Positions 35,652 to 46,900 of a stretch of DNA of 64,000 bases are shown here, piece after piece. The translations under genes and the position numbers were made by a program. Origin of the DNA: Serendipita indica DSM 11827 (lineage: Eukaryota; Basidiomycota; Agaricomycetes; Sebacinales; Serendipitaceae); NCBI GenBank assembly GCA_910890315.1, contig CAJVGD010000012.1, positions 434,001 to 498,000 on the forward strand. Reading direction: 5' to 3'. The notes beneath the pieces were generated by a model. That model was given only the letters and a program-made list of their open reading frames with translations, did not search any database and was not told where the DNA came from. How positions within the stretch are numbered: position 1 is the stretch's first letter; each line of letters begins with the position of its first letter.

Positions 35652-36562
35652 ATGCCGAAGATTGCTCAGCTCTTCAATTCGGTTCGTCCCATTGTGCGCC
35701 CTACTGTAGAAGATAGACTTATCTAATCACAGAAGTCTAACGAGGCCAAATATACTTCGCGCCGGGACCAGCTGACGAAAGGGTCGGTCCCACCTCAGAT
35801 TTTTTTTACCTTGCTAACAGCCTGCTTAGCTTCAAGTGCAAAGCCGAAGAGTGTACTCTCGTATTTCTGAACCATGCCACCCGCGAGCTGCATTTCCGTG
35901 CCGAACACGGTCATCCCGCCACACCTCCGAACGATTCCGTCAGCCCCTCGGACATTCCTGCAGTCAGCGAACTAAAGGGAGTGGAATCAGATTACCAGAC
36001 GGAAGAGGAGCAAGATGAGACCAGGCTTTTCTGTCCGGTCGGATGCGGTGCACACTTCCCCAAGTATTTCCAAGTCTCCCGCCACAAGTGGCAGCATATT
36101 CCAAGAGAGAAACGCCCACGTTGTCCGGGAACGAAGGGTGGACAACCTTGTGATTACCTCTATTCCGGGCGCGCAGATGTGATGAAGGCGCACTGGCAAG
36201 TATACCACACCCAGCACGATGGACCGTACCCTGCACCAAAGTGGGAGACGTTTGAAGAAGTGTGTGCTAAGCTCCATATCAAGCATTCTCGCCGCGATCT
36301 CACTGCCCCGCGCCCTCGTCATAAAGCGCCTACTCGTCCATCTGCTCTCTCTACACCCTCCTCGATGCTAGCGCCCACGATCCCCTTAACGTACCAGCCT
36401 GCGCCGGCACAGCCGACTTCTGGAGGACATTTTGACCCCTGGCTACCGATTACATCTCTTGTGAGCCAGCCTGCGACCGGAGCGTTCCTCGCGGAGGGTA
36501 TGGATGGAGGCTACAATATGGAGTTTGGCAGTGAATTTACGCTTGCAGCCTGGGGGCTTTAG
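35652..36562 (+). CDS. C2H2 zinc-finger protein 3
   Basis: Exons 35652-35681, 35733-35782, 35830-36562 give 270 residues. Three Cys/His units can be read: 'FKCKAEECTLVFLNHATREL' ending HFRAEH; 'FCPVGCGAHFPKYFQVSRHK' ending in WQH; and 'RCPGTKGGQPCDYLYSGRAD' ending HWQVYH. Between the first and second lies an acidic linker. The C-terminal third is Pro/Thr/Gly-rich, and the last 25 residues are acidic and aromatic, which could act as an activation segment. The short first exon encodes MPKIAQLFNS. It is a likely nuclear regulator with no named homolog. Confidence 0.75.
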
Positions 36563-36807
36563 TGCCGTCTTCCACGTGTCCCGAAGCCTTGGATTGACCA
36601 CGGACTTTTGATTTTCTACGTCGCAACTGCGTAACTGACGTCCAGGGCGCGCCCTCGAGTGCTGTGTACATTAACTTGTGTTATCAAAGACTTCTGTTTT
36701 CGTTCTGGTGGTAGTGTGGTTTGAGTGCGGACTGAATGCTCCTTGTTTCCCAATCTGGTTGAACCCCTCCTACCGTGGTGCGTAGAACAGCGCGCCCTGA
36801 ATAATCC

Positions 36808-36824
36808 TATAAATCTTCTATAAA
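36808..36824 (+). promoter_or_regulatory. Double TATA box
   Basis: Two TATAAA motifs, 36808-36813 and 36819-36824, lie 150-165 bases upstream of the ATG at 36974, with a CT-rich leader between. They probably set the start of transcription for the next gene. Confidence 0.5.
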
Positions 36825-36973
36825 CTCGCGTGTTTGGGCCTTCTCGTGGCCAGCAGAGGATTCCTCTTCGATTTCCGATCCGGCCTCCCTCTCCCTCTGC
36901 CTCACGCCTCTCCCATTCCCTTTTCTTTCATTCGTTTGAGTCTGTCTTCGATTTCTTGTTCGTTTTTCAGCCA

Positions 36974-38501
36974 ATGGATCCCCGTTTCACGTCTCCAACC
37001 GAACCTCCGCGGGTGAGCCCATCATGGATCGCCGACCCAACGGACCTAACAGCTCGTTTAGCGCAAGTCTAAAGTATCCTTGAGTCAACTCCTGGCGCAT
37101 ATACGCTCTACGGATCAACGTGAGGGCATTCAAGGCTTCATCTTCAACTCGCCCGCACCGTCAGTTGCCTCGTCACGGAGCAGTAGCTTCACTCGTCGGA
37201 GATCAAGTTGCGTGATTCCTGATAGTCGACATCCATCAGACCGAAGTATTATACTCGTCCCTTCTTACGATTCCGAATCGGACTCGGACTGTGAATGTCA
37301 ATCGGCCATTACTGCCAGCTCGATCGGCAGCTTTACGCGTAAAGGAAGTGGTACTCCATCTCATCTTCGTTGCATTGTCGAAGTAGATGGAGAAAAGCCA
37401 ACGCTCACTACGGACTGTCCTCTGGCCCAGAACACCGCGCCCAGCTTGCCTAGCCATGTGCGTCAACGGAGACCCCCGCCCTTGGGACTCCGTTGTGTCG
37501 TTGATGTCTCTCGTGATCCTTCCTTGGACACCTGGACGTTCAGCACCGCCGACAGCGGATTGGCCGTCAAGACACCCAGTAGCGTGGACAGCTTCAAATG
37601 CAAAGGCATACCCTTTGACGAGCACGTGGGGTCTACGGTTTTCGTACCTGTGGAAAAGGCGCCGAAGAAGCCACCGATGTCTGCGCCTGCGACGGATTGG
37701 GCAGCCTTTTTCAGAACGGACATCAGCACTGGACCTCCCCCAGTCAACAAGGCTACTCGTCCGCGCAAATCTTCCGTGGGTGAAACGGTGAAGAAGCCAC
37801 GTCCGCTCCCGCCACTCCCTACCCGTCTGATCAACCACACTCCAGCTAGGGCACAAACCTACCCCCCAGCCAAGTCGCAGAATCGCCGGCCTCTCGACGC
37901 ACCTCCTGATTACTCTCTTGTCGACCCCTCGCTAGAGGTACAGTGCGTCAAAGCATCGCGTCGGAGAGGTGGCTTGTTCTCTCCTCTTGCTGGTGGTAGC
38001 TACCCGCCGCAACTGGTGAAACAGAGCAGTGCTCCTCTTCAGCATTCACGTCTCGATGCCAAAATTCTGCCTACTGACGATATCGATCCTCCAAGGACAA
38101 TGCGACAAAAGATTAAGAACGGCATCGCCTCGATGCACGGAAAGTCCAATTCGCAAGATTCGGCATCTCGGAAACCATTGAGAGATGCTTCGTCTCGCAA
38201 CAACTCGCTCGAGGGAGGACAGCCATGCAAACTTTCGCTCTCCAAGACGTTGCGCAAAAAGTCGATCGGTTCGAGGAAAAAGTCGCTGCCGAGTGCATGG
38301 TTTGATGATGATGAATGCACGGACGGGAGTAGTGACAAAGAGTCCGGCATCACCCTGGTAGTTCCCGCAAGGATCCAACACGAACATACACCACAAACTC
38401 AGGGAAGCAGTCCCTTTGATCCAAACTTCTCCTTCGCTCGACGGTGCCAGCCTCGCCTGTCTGTGTCAGAGGCACCTGCCCCACGCTGGCGGCGCCTCTA
38501 G
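36974..38501 (+). CDS. Disordered Ser/Pro-rich protein of unknown function
   Basis: Exons 36974-37012 and 37068-38501 give 490 residues. No folded domain is visible. It is rich in Ser, Pro, Arg and Lys, with acidic 'DSESDSDCE' and several 'SSSFTRRRSS'-like basic-Ser clusters that look like kinase targets. Basic-Ser patches recur toward the C-terminus, around 'KTLRKKSIGSRKKSLPS'. The start uses the first ATG after a double TATA box, and the single intron is needed because the first exon is in another frame. It could be a signalling scaffold, but nothing here proves that. Confidence 0.55.
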
Positions 38502-38916
38502 CTTTTAGCTCGCTCTCTGCTCACCCCTTTCGCTCGCTTGATTACGACCACTCATGACCTGTTTGTACGACCATTGACGACGTATTTACGAGACGTACTG
38601 GCAAGGATCCGCGGCCTATGCCAGGTGCCATGACTTTGCTTCTGTACTATCCCCCCTTGCTAATCACTAGCCGCGTGCGGCATACCCGGCAGGGCCCACT
38701 GTGCCTGTCCTTTTTTTCTTGCGCTGACCGGGAATAATCAATTTTGTTTTCTTGTTTTCTTTCTAATCATTAGAAGTGCACTGAGATACCGGGCCAGGCT
38801 CATGAATCGGGCAGGGCGCAACTCGGCCTCCTGCTTACGCTGACCATCGACCAACAAATTCCAAGGGGCCAGGACGCCAGACGCTGCGCGTGCCAACGTT
38901 GGATAATCTGCAAATA
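38502..38916. other. Intergenic region before the F-box-like gene
   Basis: No gene. It contains the 3' end of the Ser-rich gene and the promoter of the next. Confidence 0.4.
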
Positions 38917-41830
38917 ATGGGGAATAAGCAGAAAAATGCAAAAGGCTGGGCCCATCTCCCGCCAGAGCTCCTGCAGTGAGTCCGCGTCCTCTACGTTGTG
39001 GCACTCTGCGCGAGATGCGCTACTGCGAGCGGTTTACGACGTGACGTCGGTGTCTCAGAACTGTCTGAGCATTATTTTGTCAATTTATCCTGGCTAGCAA
39101 CAAGCCCTTGGGCGCGTCGACTCCGCTCGCGCTGCGTGGGCCAAACTCCAGCAAGGACGCCCAAAATCGCGCGTCACGGCTGTCTCACTCGAAGCGTTGG
39201 AGAGCTCTACGTCGTCTTGAACAGCGTAGACGCCTGCCCGGCCTCTGACTCGCTTCGCGCCTGTTCGATTCCGACGACGAGTGGCTGACCATTCTCTTCG
39301 TGTCCTGCCACAGTATCATTTCGCAGCAAGTATTTATGCTCCAGTACGAGCAAATCACTACACCCGTCGACAACTGCTATGCAGACACCTACAACCGTCT
39401 TCGCGCTCTCAGCGCTGCCCGGGCGTTTGATAGTCTCTCTTTTGTATGTAGTCGCTGGTACTCTGCCAGTGAGTGATCCTTTCACCTCGCGATGCGTCGA
39501 GGACAGCCAACTGATAATCCTACCCTAGTGGCCACTTGCACGTTTTGGGACAACTTGACCCGCTACATCTACGGTGCCGATGAGAAAATGCTAGAGACGC
39601 TCTTACGGACGTGGTTCAACTCCCCTCGCTCGCAACAGCTGATCACCAGAGCCCATTTCCACCACGCCCGCTCCCTGGTCTGTGCCGTTTGCGTTGCCTA
39701 TTCTAGACGCCTCAACTTTGCTCTCACCGGCGCCACGAGCTATTCGTTTGCTGCCGGCGAGATTGCCATATGCAAGTGGCACGAGCAGCATGGCTTTTGT
39801 GGAGTTTGTCTCAAAGACGACACTGTCCTCCGCGAAGAGCCCCCAGAGTACCAATCAACATTGTCCCCAGTGGATGACGAGGACACGTACTTTTCCAGCC
39901 TCGTCTACACTTGTGAACAATGTAGGACAGACGCCTGCCGGAGCCAGATGCGCCAGCACAAACTCAACCTCAGTATCGCTCAAGCCGTCGACATGGACGA
40001 ACTTTTTTCCAACTATCAGGCGTTTGGTGAGGGGTCGGTGCAGAGCCTCTGCATCCAAGTTCAGGAGCGAAGGTGGCTCGCCGTTAACACCAAGATCAAA
40101 GACTTTTCCTTGCAAGCAGTCGCCGCAGATCGCCTCTTACGTGGTATGCCAATGGCAGAGGCCATGAACTCGGATCCAGAGGACGCCGTGGTCATGTATA
40201 GTGACCCCTCGATCCGAGAGCTCGCGATGCGCGACTTTATGCGAACTCATATCCTGGGAGGCGGCTGGTTTGCTCCTGTTGACATCTTGGAACTCTCTCA
40301 AAATCGCTATCGTCTACCCTTTTATTGGCAAGGTGCTCAAGCTATTCCTACCCCAGTCTACCACCCGATCCGTGGCGAGCGACAAGTGGCTACTTGGTTC
40401 TATGTTATCCCTTCCTATGACTTTCAGGAAATCCTCCAATCCCTGTGGCATCAGACTATGGTAGACATTCTCGAGACGGCATTCAAGAACATTATCGCAG
40501 AGGTCACCGACTCGTGCCTGGTCGACTCGAAAGTTTTCGAGTTTGATAACCAGGAGCCCGCTCCGTGGCGCATCAGTGATCCCGGCCAGCGATTGCAATC
40601 CTGGACGATGGAGGATGTCTGGGATCGCTTGCTCAAGCAGGAGTATTGGGTCACGGGCTATAATTGGAGGAGTCGAAAGCTGGCAGAGCTTCGTGCTCGG
40701 CGCATTAGCGACGCATCCTCGTCTGCCTCAAGTGAGTCTGCCACTTTCACCGAGTCTCCAGATGGGACCAACTCGACATCGAAAACGACGCCGTCCCCGC
40801 CACCCGCCGCGCAATCAAAAGACGCCAAATCTCCCGAGTTTGTGGCTGCAACAATAACGACAAGCGATGTCTCCAAGTCTCCTCGCAGCCCCATTCCGGA
40901 CATGCCAGAACTCGAGGTGACTGGTGTCGAGGCTCGACAAGTCCAATCTGTACCATTTGTTCCTCTCAACTGGGGTGTACTCCACAGTACACGCGCCAGT
41001 GGATTACCAACCTGTGGATCAAGTCTATCCATCCTTTCGTCGCTTGTCAGTGTGGCATCTGCAAGCGTGCATGTCAAATTCAAGAAGAGGAGCGTCTACG
41101 CGGCTCTCAACGAAAGGCTCCAACGGGTGGTATTGTGATCAATGAGCCCCCGGCGCGCAAGGCTGAGCAAGAGACGGACGACGTTGACCCAATGTATCAA
41201 ATGGAAAGCGACGATGAAGAGGACGAATCCTTTGCAAGAGACCCAAGTGATTTGCCCATGGAAGAGGTCACTGCCGAAGCCGATGACCGTGCGGCCAACG
41301 ACCAGACGCCTATCCAACTCGTCCAACATCCTGCGACACCCCCGTATAGCGATACTCCGGATCCAGCGTCGATGCTGAGCACGCCCTCGACCGGTGCGAC
41401 CAATGTCACAATCTCGCGAGTCAGCGGAAACGATCCGACGACGCCCGTGGGGTCACTCTCGCCGCCGTTTTGTCGGAAGCGTGCGTCGCAGGAACTCGAG
41501 TCGATGCCCTCGACGCCGTCTTCTGCTGCCAAGCGGAGGAGGTTGGATCTTGAAGAGTTCAAAGGGTCTAGTCCCAGCCCTGCCGTTTCTCCTACAGACG
41601 ATGCGTCGTCGTCGCCTGACCTTACGAATACGTCGGAAAATGTCACGCCCTTGTCATCTATGATGGCCACGCTTACGACCTATCTCCCGCTCAAGTCGCA
41701 TCCCGAGACGCCTAAGGGGTTTGTCAAGGCGGATGTAGAGGATGGCCTCTTGGACTTTGCGCGCGAAGGCGTCGATGCTGACAAAAGTACTGCACAGACT
41801 CAGACCAGCTCGATGCAATGGCAACAATAG
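38917..41830 (+). CDS. F-box-like protein with Cys-rich middle and disordered tail
   Basis: The first exon (38917-38975) encodes MGNKQKNAKGWAHLPPELLQ, an F-box-like start of the form common in Rhizoctonia-type fungi. The exon after it is tentative. From about 39257 the frame is clear: 'LFDSDDEWLTILFVSCHSII', then an intron 39471-39529, then the long exon with 'RAHFHHARSLVCAVCVAYSR', 'HEQHGFCGVCLKDDTV' and 'YTCEQCRTDACRSQMRQ', three Cys pairs that may bind zinc. A 51-base intron near 40940-40992 leads to 'YTRQWITNLWIKSIHPFVAC' and CQCGICKRAC, then an acidic, Ser/Thr/Pro-rich tail with a basic 'AAKRRRL' likely nuclear signal. It could be a substrate receptor of an SCF ubiquitin ligase. Confidence 0.65.
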
Positions 41831-42155
41831 AAAAGATTTTGGAACTACTCTTGGAAAAACAGAAGCGACGACGGGTCCCATGAAGATCTAATAGTTGAGC
41901 ATTCTAGCGAGTCGTACGGGATTTTGTACACAGCGTATGCATTTGTATCAATAGCATATTGGACGTCGTCCGCTCTCCTCGAAATCCACTGGTTGACCAG
42001 AGTCCACGGGGCGCCAAACACGCACAAACAACACCCAAAGCTGAGCCGTGCGACATTGTCGTTGAGACTTCCTTCAAGGTAAAATTAGCATGCATAGATT
42101 GGTCTTTGCATGCTCATCCCATTTGATGTAGAAATCTACGCTCGCAAACGAATAA
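41831..42155. other. Intergenic spacer before RPS2
   Basis: Holds the RPS2 promoter; nothing else recognised. Confidence 0.4.
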
Positions 42156-43028
42156 ATGGCTGATACTGGACGTGGCCGTGGCGGATTTGGGCGAGGACGA
42201 GGAGACCGTGGACGTGGAGGACGTCGTGGACCCAGAAGGGGAGCTAAGCGTGACGAGGAGAAGGATTGGTGAGTGACCTACCACAGCAAACGCGTAGATT
42301 TGAACCCCCCGGACTTAGGGTGCCCGTGACCAAGCTCGGACGTCTTGTCAAGGATGGAAAGATCAAGTCAATGGAAGAGATTTATCTGTTCTCGCTCCCC
42401 GTCAAGGAGTACCAAATCGTCGACTTTTTCCTGCCCAAGCTCAAGGACGAGGTCATGAAGATTATGCCCGTCCAGAAGCAGACACGTGCTGGTCAGAGGA
42501 CGCGTTTCAAGGCGTTTGTGGCTATTGGAGACTTTGATGGTCACGTCGGGCTGGGCGTCAAGTGCGCAAAGGAAGTCGCGACTGCCATTCGTGGTGCGAT
42601 CATTACGGCCAAGCTTTCGGTTATCCCCGTCCGAAGAGGTTACTGGGGTGCTGCTCTCCAGGAGCCACATACTGTCCCGAGCAAGGTCTCTGGCAAGGTT
42701 GGATCCGTCATGTGCCGTCTCATCCCTGCTCCTCGTGGTACGGGTATCGTTGCTGCTCCTGCCTCGAAGCGATTGCTCCAGCTCGCTGGTGTGCAGGACT
42801 GCTACACCCAGTCCAAGGGTAGCACCGCGACCATGGGTAACTTCTTGAAGGCGACGTTTGCCGCGGTATGTAAAGTATACTTTATCTTATTCAAAACTGA
42901 CTCTCTCGCAGCTCACCAAGACATATGCGTTCTTGACTCCCGACCTGTGGCGTGAGATTCCTCTCTCGAAAAACCCCTACGACGAGCACAGCGCACATCT
43001 TGCATTGACTCAGAAAAAGGCTTATTAG
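42156..43028 (+). CDS. RPS2: 40S ribosomal protein S2 (uS5)
   Basis: Exons 42156-42268, 42319-42865, 42912-43028 give 258 residues, the normal length. An RG-rich N-terminal tail ([18 protein letters not shown]) is followed by '[20 protein letters not shown]' and the uS5 core '[20 protein letters not shown]', then '[19 protein letters not shown]' and '[15 protein letters not shown]'. It is a structural protein of the small subunit near the mRNA entry site, important for decoding fidelity; the RG tail is a known arginine-methylation target in this family. Codon use is clean, as expected for a highly expressed gene. Confidence 0.98.
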
Positions 43029-43163
43029 GTTCTCTGTACATTCTTGCTCGTACTGCGAACGCGTTTCCATTCTGCACACTCATTTCTTCCTGGTCAACAC
43101 TGAAATCTGAATAGGATAAGTCATGCGAGTATACGCTGTCGTACTAAAAGTACATGGTGGTAT

Positions 43164-43667
43164 CTAATCGTCGTCCGAGTCGGCCTCGACGTAGCGTCTT
43201 GTCGGTCTCTCCTCTTCATCTTGTGCAACGTGCCTAGACGAGCGAGAAGGTCCTGCGTTTGGTGCAGTCGGGCTGATTGGTGTCCGGATAGACTGGCTGT
43301 TAAGCTTGGACGCGGCCTCACTCGCGTCAATCCAATCCGCAAAGATATCCACGGGTTCTGTTAGATCTAATAGTGTCACATTAGCTTCCCAGTTTCCTTG
43401 TACGAGCATGCGACGGTGTGCTAAACGTACAGTTTGCTCTCGTCTGGAATGTCTGGCCACAGATTTTACAGTAGAGATGTCCGAGAAGCTCCTTCTTGTC
43501 AATCTTGCATGCGACAGACTTTTCGTGATGGCAGAATATGCACGCAAATGTCGTCTCTGTCATACGTTATCAATTGCGCATCCAGCAGGCGCATATTCCA
43601 ACGCACCAAGTGGCTCCTTTTTCTTTGATGGTCCTGGTTTACGTGAAGATTTCTTGCGTTTGCCCAT
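43164..43667 (-). CDS. ELF1: Transcription elongation factor 1 (Elf1)
   Basis: Exons 43667-43607, 43556-43431, 43366-43164 give 129 residues. It begins [20 protein letters not shown], the basic tail of Elf1, then a four-Cys zinc ribbon with '[17 protein letters not shown]' and '[11 protein letters not shown]', then '[17 protein letters not shown]', the conserved helix. The acidic end (EADSDDD) fits fungal members. Elf1 travels with RNA polymerase II and helps it pass nucleosomes. It converges on RPS2 with only about 135 bases between stops. Confidence 0.96.
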
Positions 43668-43950
43668 TTGCTTAATACCAGTCGAGGTCAGGTCCAAGCT
43701 GTACCGCGTCTCACAAAGTTGAACCTCGACCCTTTCACCCAGTTTATTCGCCCATTGCCTCTCTACAGAGGCCTTGCCCATAATTCCATCCACCTTTGGT
43801 TGATATTATCCGTCTTGTAGCGCATGGAAGGTGTGCCTTTTCTCGAGTTGGCAAACTGCCCACGCTAACACGCTTTCCGCGTTGTCTTGCATCGTTGGTC
43901 TCTCTGGGGAATTATTGGCAATTAATCAACCCTCTTCTACAGCTTGAGAG

Positions 43951-46900
43951 ATGGAAAGTGCTTCTAAACCCGCTGCAAATGTGCGCGCCGCATCGGTTGC
44001 GCGCCTGAAACGGGCTGCCTCTCTCCCCAGGATGAAGGATGGACGACGACCAGCGGTTCACGGATCAGACGGAGAACTGCAAGACACAACTACGAGTGCG
44101 AGCCAGAGTGCTAGCGTTGCGACGACTCCATTTACGACGGCGGGAGATTTGCCATCGACCGTAGACGATCGTCCAAAGCCCGACTCTCAGAAACCAAGTC
44201 CAGAAAAAGAAGATTCGGTGCTGGTGGACGATACCGGACCTGCATCGCCTTCTATTGAACATCCAGAGCCGGAAACTCATGGCGAGATTGATCAAGCTAT
44301 TGCACCTGCTCTTACTAGAGGTCGTAGAAGGCGCTCAAGGTCGCGGGGTAGTCGCTCCGGGACGCCAAAACTCGAAATCCCACCTAGCAGCACGACGAGC
44401 GTGATCACACCCATTCAACGAGTGGCATCCCCAGCAACAGCGCTGTTGGACTCGATCGTTTCCGAGTCTCAAAAGAAGCAGGAGCCCCCTCAACATCTCG
44501 ACTTGTCGGGGATGCTGGCGCCAGAGCCCGTCACTCCTTCGGATACCTCCATCACCCCAACCGCGCCGCGAAATCGAACGTTTGTCTCGCCCATTGGCAC
44601 ATTTCAGCAGCTCTCTCCCCTTTTTGCCAACGGTACATCCCCGTTTGTTCCCATCGGTGCCTCGAGCCCTCTTCCATTGGCAGAACTTCAGTCGAATTAC
44701 ACAGCGGGTGGTCTTTCACGCTCTGTCAGTGTAGGAAGAGCGCATGCTCTTCATAAACTACTTGGAGGGAACATGTCCCCAGCGGACACGGATCTTTTCC
44801 CTCCGTTTGGTCCCTCTCGTTTTGACGCCGCAAGTCCCACGAGCTCTGGCATATCCGAGACAAGAAATGCGATGAATACACCACCTCCAGCTACCTTGGT
44901 TTCCAGAAGCAATACTGTCGCTGGGGGAGAACGCTCTGTCGCCAGAGCTGCCATGTTGCAAAAGATTCGTGGCAGGGTTGGGCCAGTTACCCCAAGAACA
45001 GCAGCAGCAACTCTAGACCCACCGTCTGCGATGCCGGTCCAGATGTCATCTCCAGAGCCCCATGACACATCGGCCACCGTTGGGGGGCTGAGCTTCGATG
45101 AGACTGTGGTCAACACTGGTATAGATGAGGTGCTCGTTATGCCTGAAATTGTTGCTCGAGAGAATAAGCGTCGACGGAGGAGGAGCAAGAGGACCAGCTC
45201 GAGCGCTGCTAACCATCTCGCTACTATTGAAGATGGTAGCACTCACGACCACGATACGCAGAGCCAGGGAGACTTCATGTCGGATGGCACCAGTGCTAGC
45301 GTGGGCACATCTCCAGCATCTCATTTTTCGCCATTGCCGTCGACTATCCCGCTCTCGTCAGCTTCGATACTCAACCCACACAGCAGTGTTTTACGCGCTA
45401 CGCCTTCTCCTGCCTATACCCCTCCACCGATCATGCCACTTGATACCTACATCTCGTTAATCAATGGCTCTACGCCTTCGGCAAGTCGGACACCTGATGT
45501 GCCAGAAGGGCCCAGGCGTATCGAGGAACTGAATGAAGCAGAAATACGTAGACAAGAAGAGATGCAAGCCCGATACTTCCAAGGGCTGAACCTGCTGAGA
45601 GCAGCAAGCGGAGAAACCCCTGCAACGCCCGGTCCGATACGAGTCCTCATCGAAGAGGAGGATGAACCGCTGCCTGTCCCAGTTCTGGAACCCACATCAC
45701 CCTCTCAGACGGACGTTCCAGAGACTGTTTCGTCGCCCGGTGCACCAACGCGGCCTAGCGTGGATAGCGTCGAAATTGCAGGTTCGATACAGCGTCAGCA
45801 TCACGACTCAATATCCCCGTCACTCTTATCTAGTACAGATGGTCAGTCATCCCCCGGCCTTGGTGGCTTGAACGGTATGGCTCGTGTCCCTATCGTCATG
45901 CATCAATACGGCCAAGATGGACAGCCGACCGGGTTCGGGAGAAAGGGAAGAGTCAAGGCTCCTGGATTGGATGACGCTGAAGAAACGGATGTCCCATTGG
46001 TCAACTTTGAACCGTTCCCTACCAGCATCGTGTTGACGCCGGGAAAGGACCAACCTCATCACTATTCTGGCTATCACTCCGATGTGGAACAAGAGGATGC
46101 TGGTAGGCTGAGCGCCAACCAACCGATGCAAGGAGGACGATTGGGGCCGACACCGAGGTCATGGGACCGGAAGTCTGCAGCCTCTTGGATTGACAGTTAT
46201 TATTGTAAGTCTCCTGTGGATTCTTATTCTATTATTGATCATAATCTAGTCCAAACCGACGAAGAAGGGGGGGAAAACGAAGACCAGGCTTTGAAGCAAC
46301 CTCGCGAGGACAATATGCGACTCGAGTCGGCTGAGATGGTCGAGTCTTCTGCGACGGGGCCCAGCAAGGAGGAATGGGATGTTGTGCTCCCTCGTCCCTT
46401 TCCGAATAGATCTTCACCTGGTCCTACAAAAGCCGAGGCCGCGGGTCTAGCTCTCCAGCACCTGCCCTTCCTGTACAGAAAGAAGCCGTTGTAACGTCGG
46501 TGGCGATAACCACTACAGAAGAAGACCGGTTGAGTGGAGCATCCGGCTCCGACGCGATCGAAAAAGGCTCGTCTTCATCTGGAAGGCCCTTCGGTCGCAA
46601 GGATAGGCCTATAGGACGCCAAGCATCCGAGTCACAAGATTCATCCCGCCTAGGATATACAAACTCTCAGACAATTGACCATGACGAAGAGCCCTCGCTC
46701 GAGCGGAAACCAAGCACAGATAAGGTCAGTGGCTGGGCCAAGGTCAAGCAAACTATCATCGGTCGAAGGCGATCTCGTTCAAATTCATTTGTAAGAGACC
46801 GGGTGGAAAAGGTCGAGAGTGGTATCAATCGCGAGAGCGGTAACAGCTTCAAGGATCAGCCCTCTTTGACCATCAATGCTGGGCCCAGTGGGTCTCCAGC

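Noticed and set aside
43951-46494. Separate 847-residue gene ending just before the Sec7 frame
   Set aside because: The stop lies inside a stretch with GT and AG ends that joins both frames; one long gene explains the lack of a promoter and ATG between them. Not fully proven.
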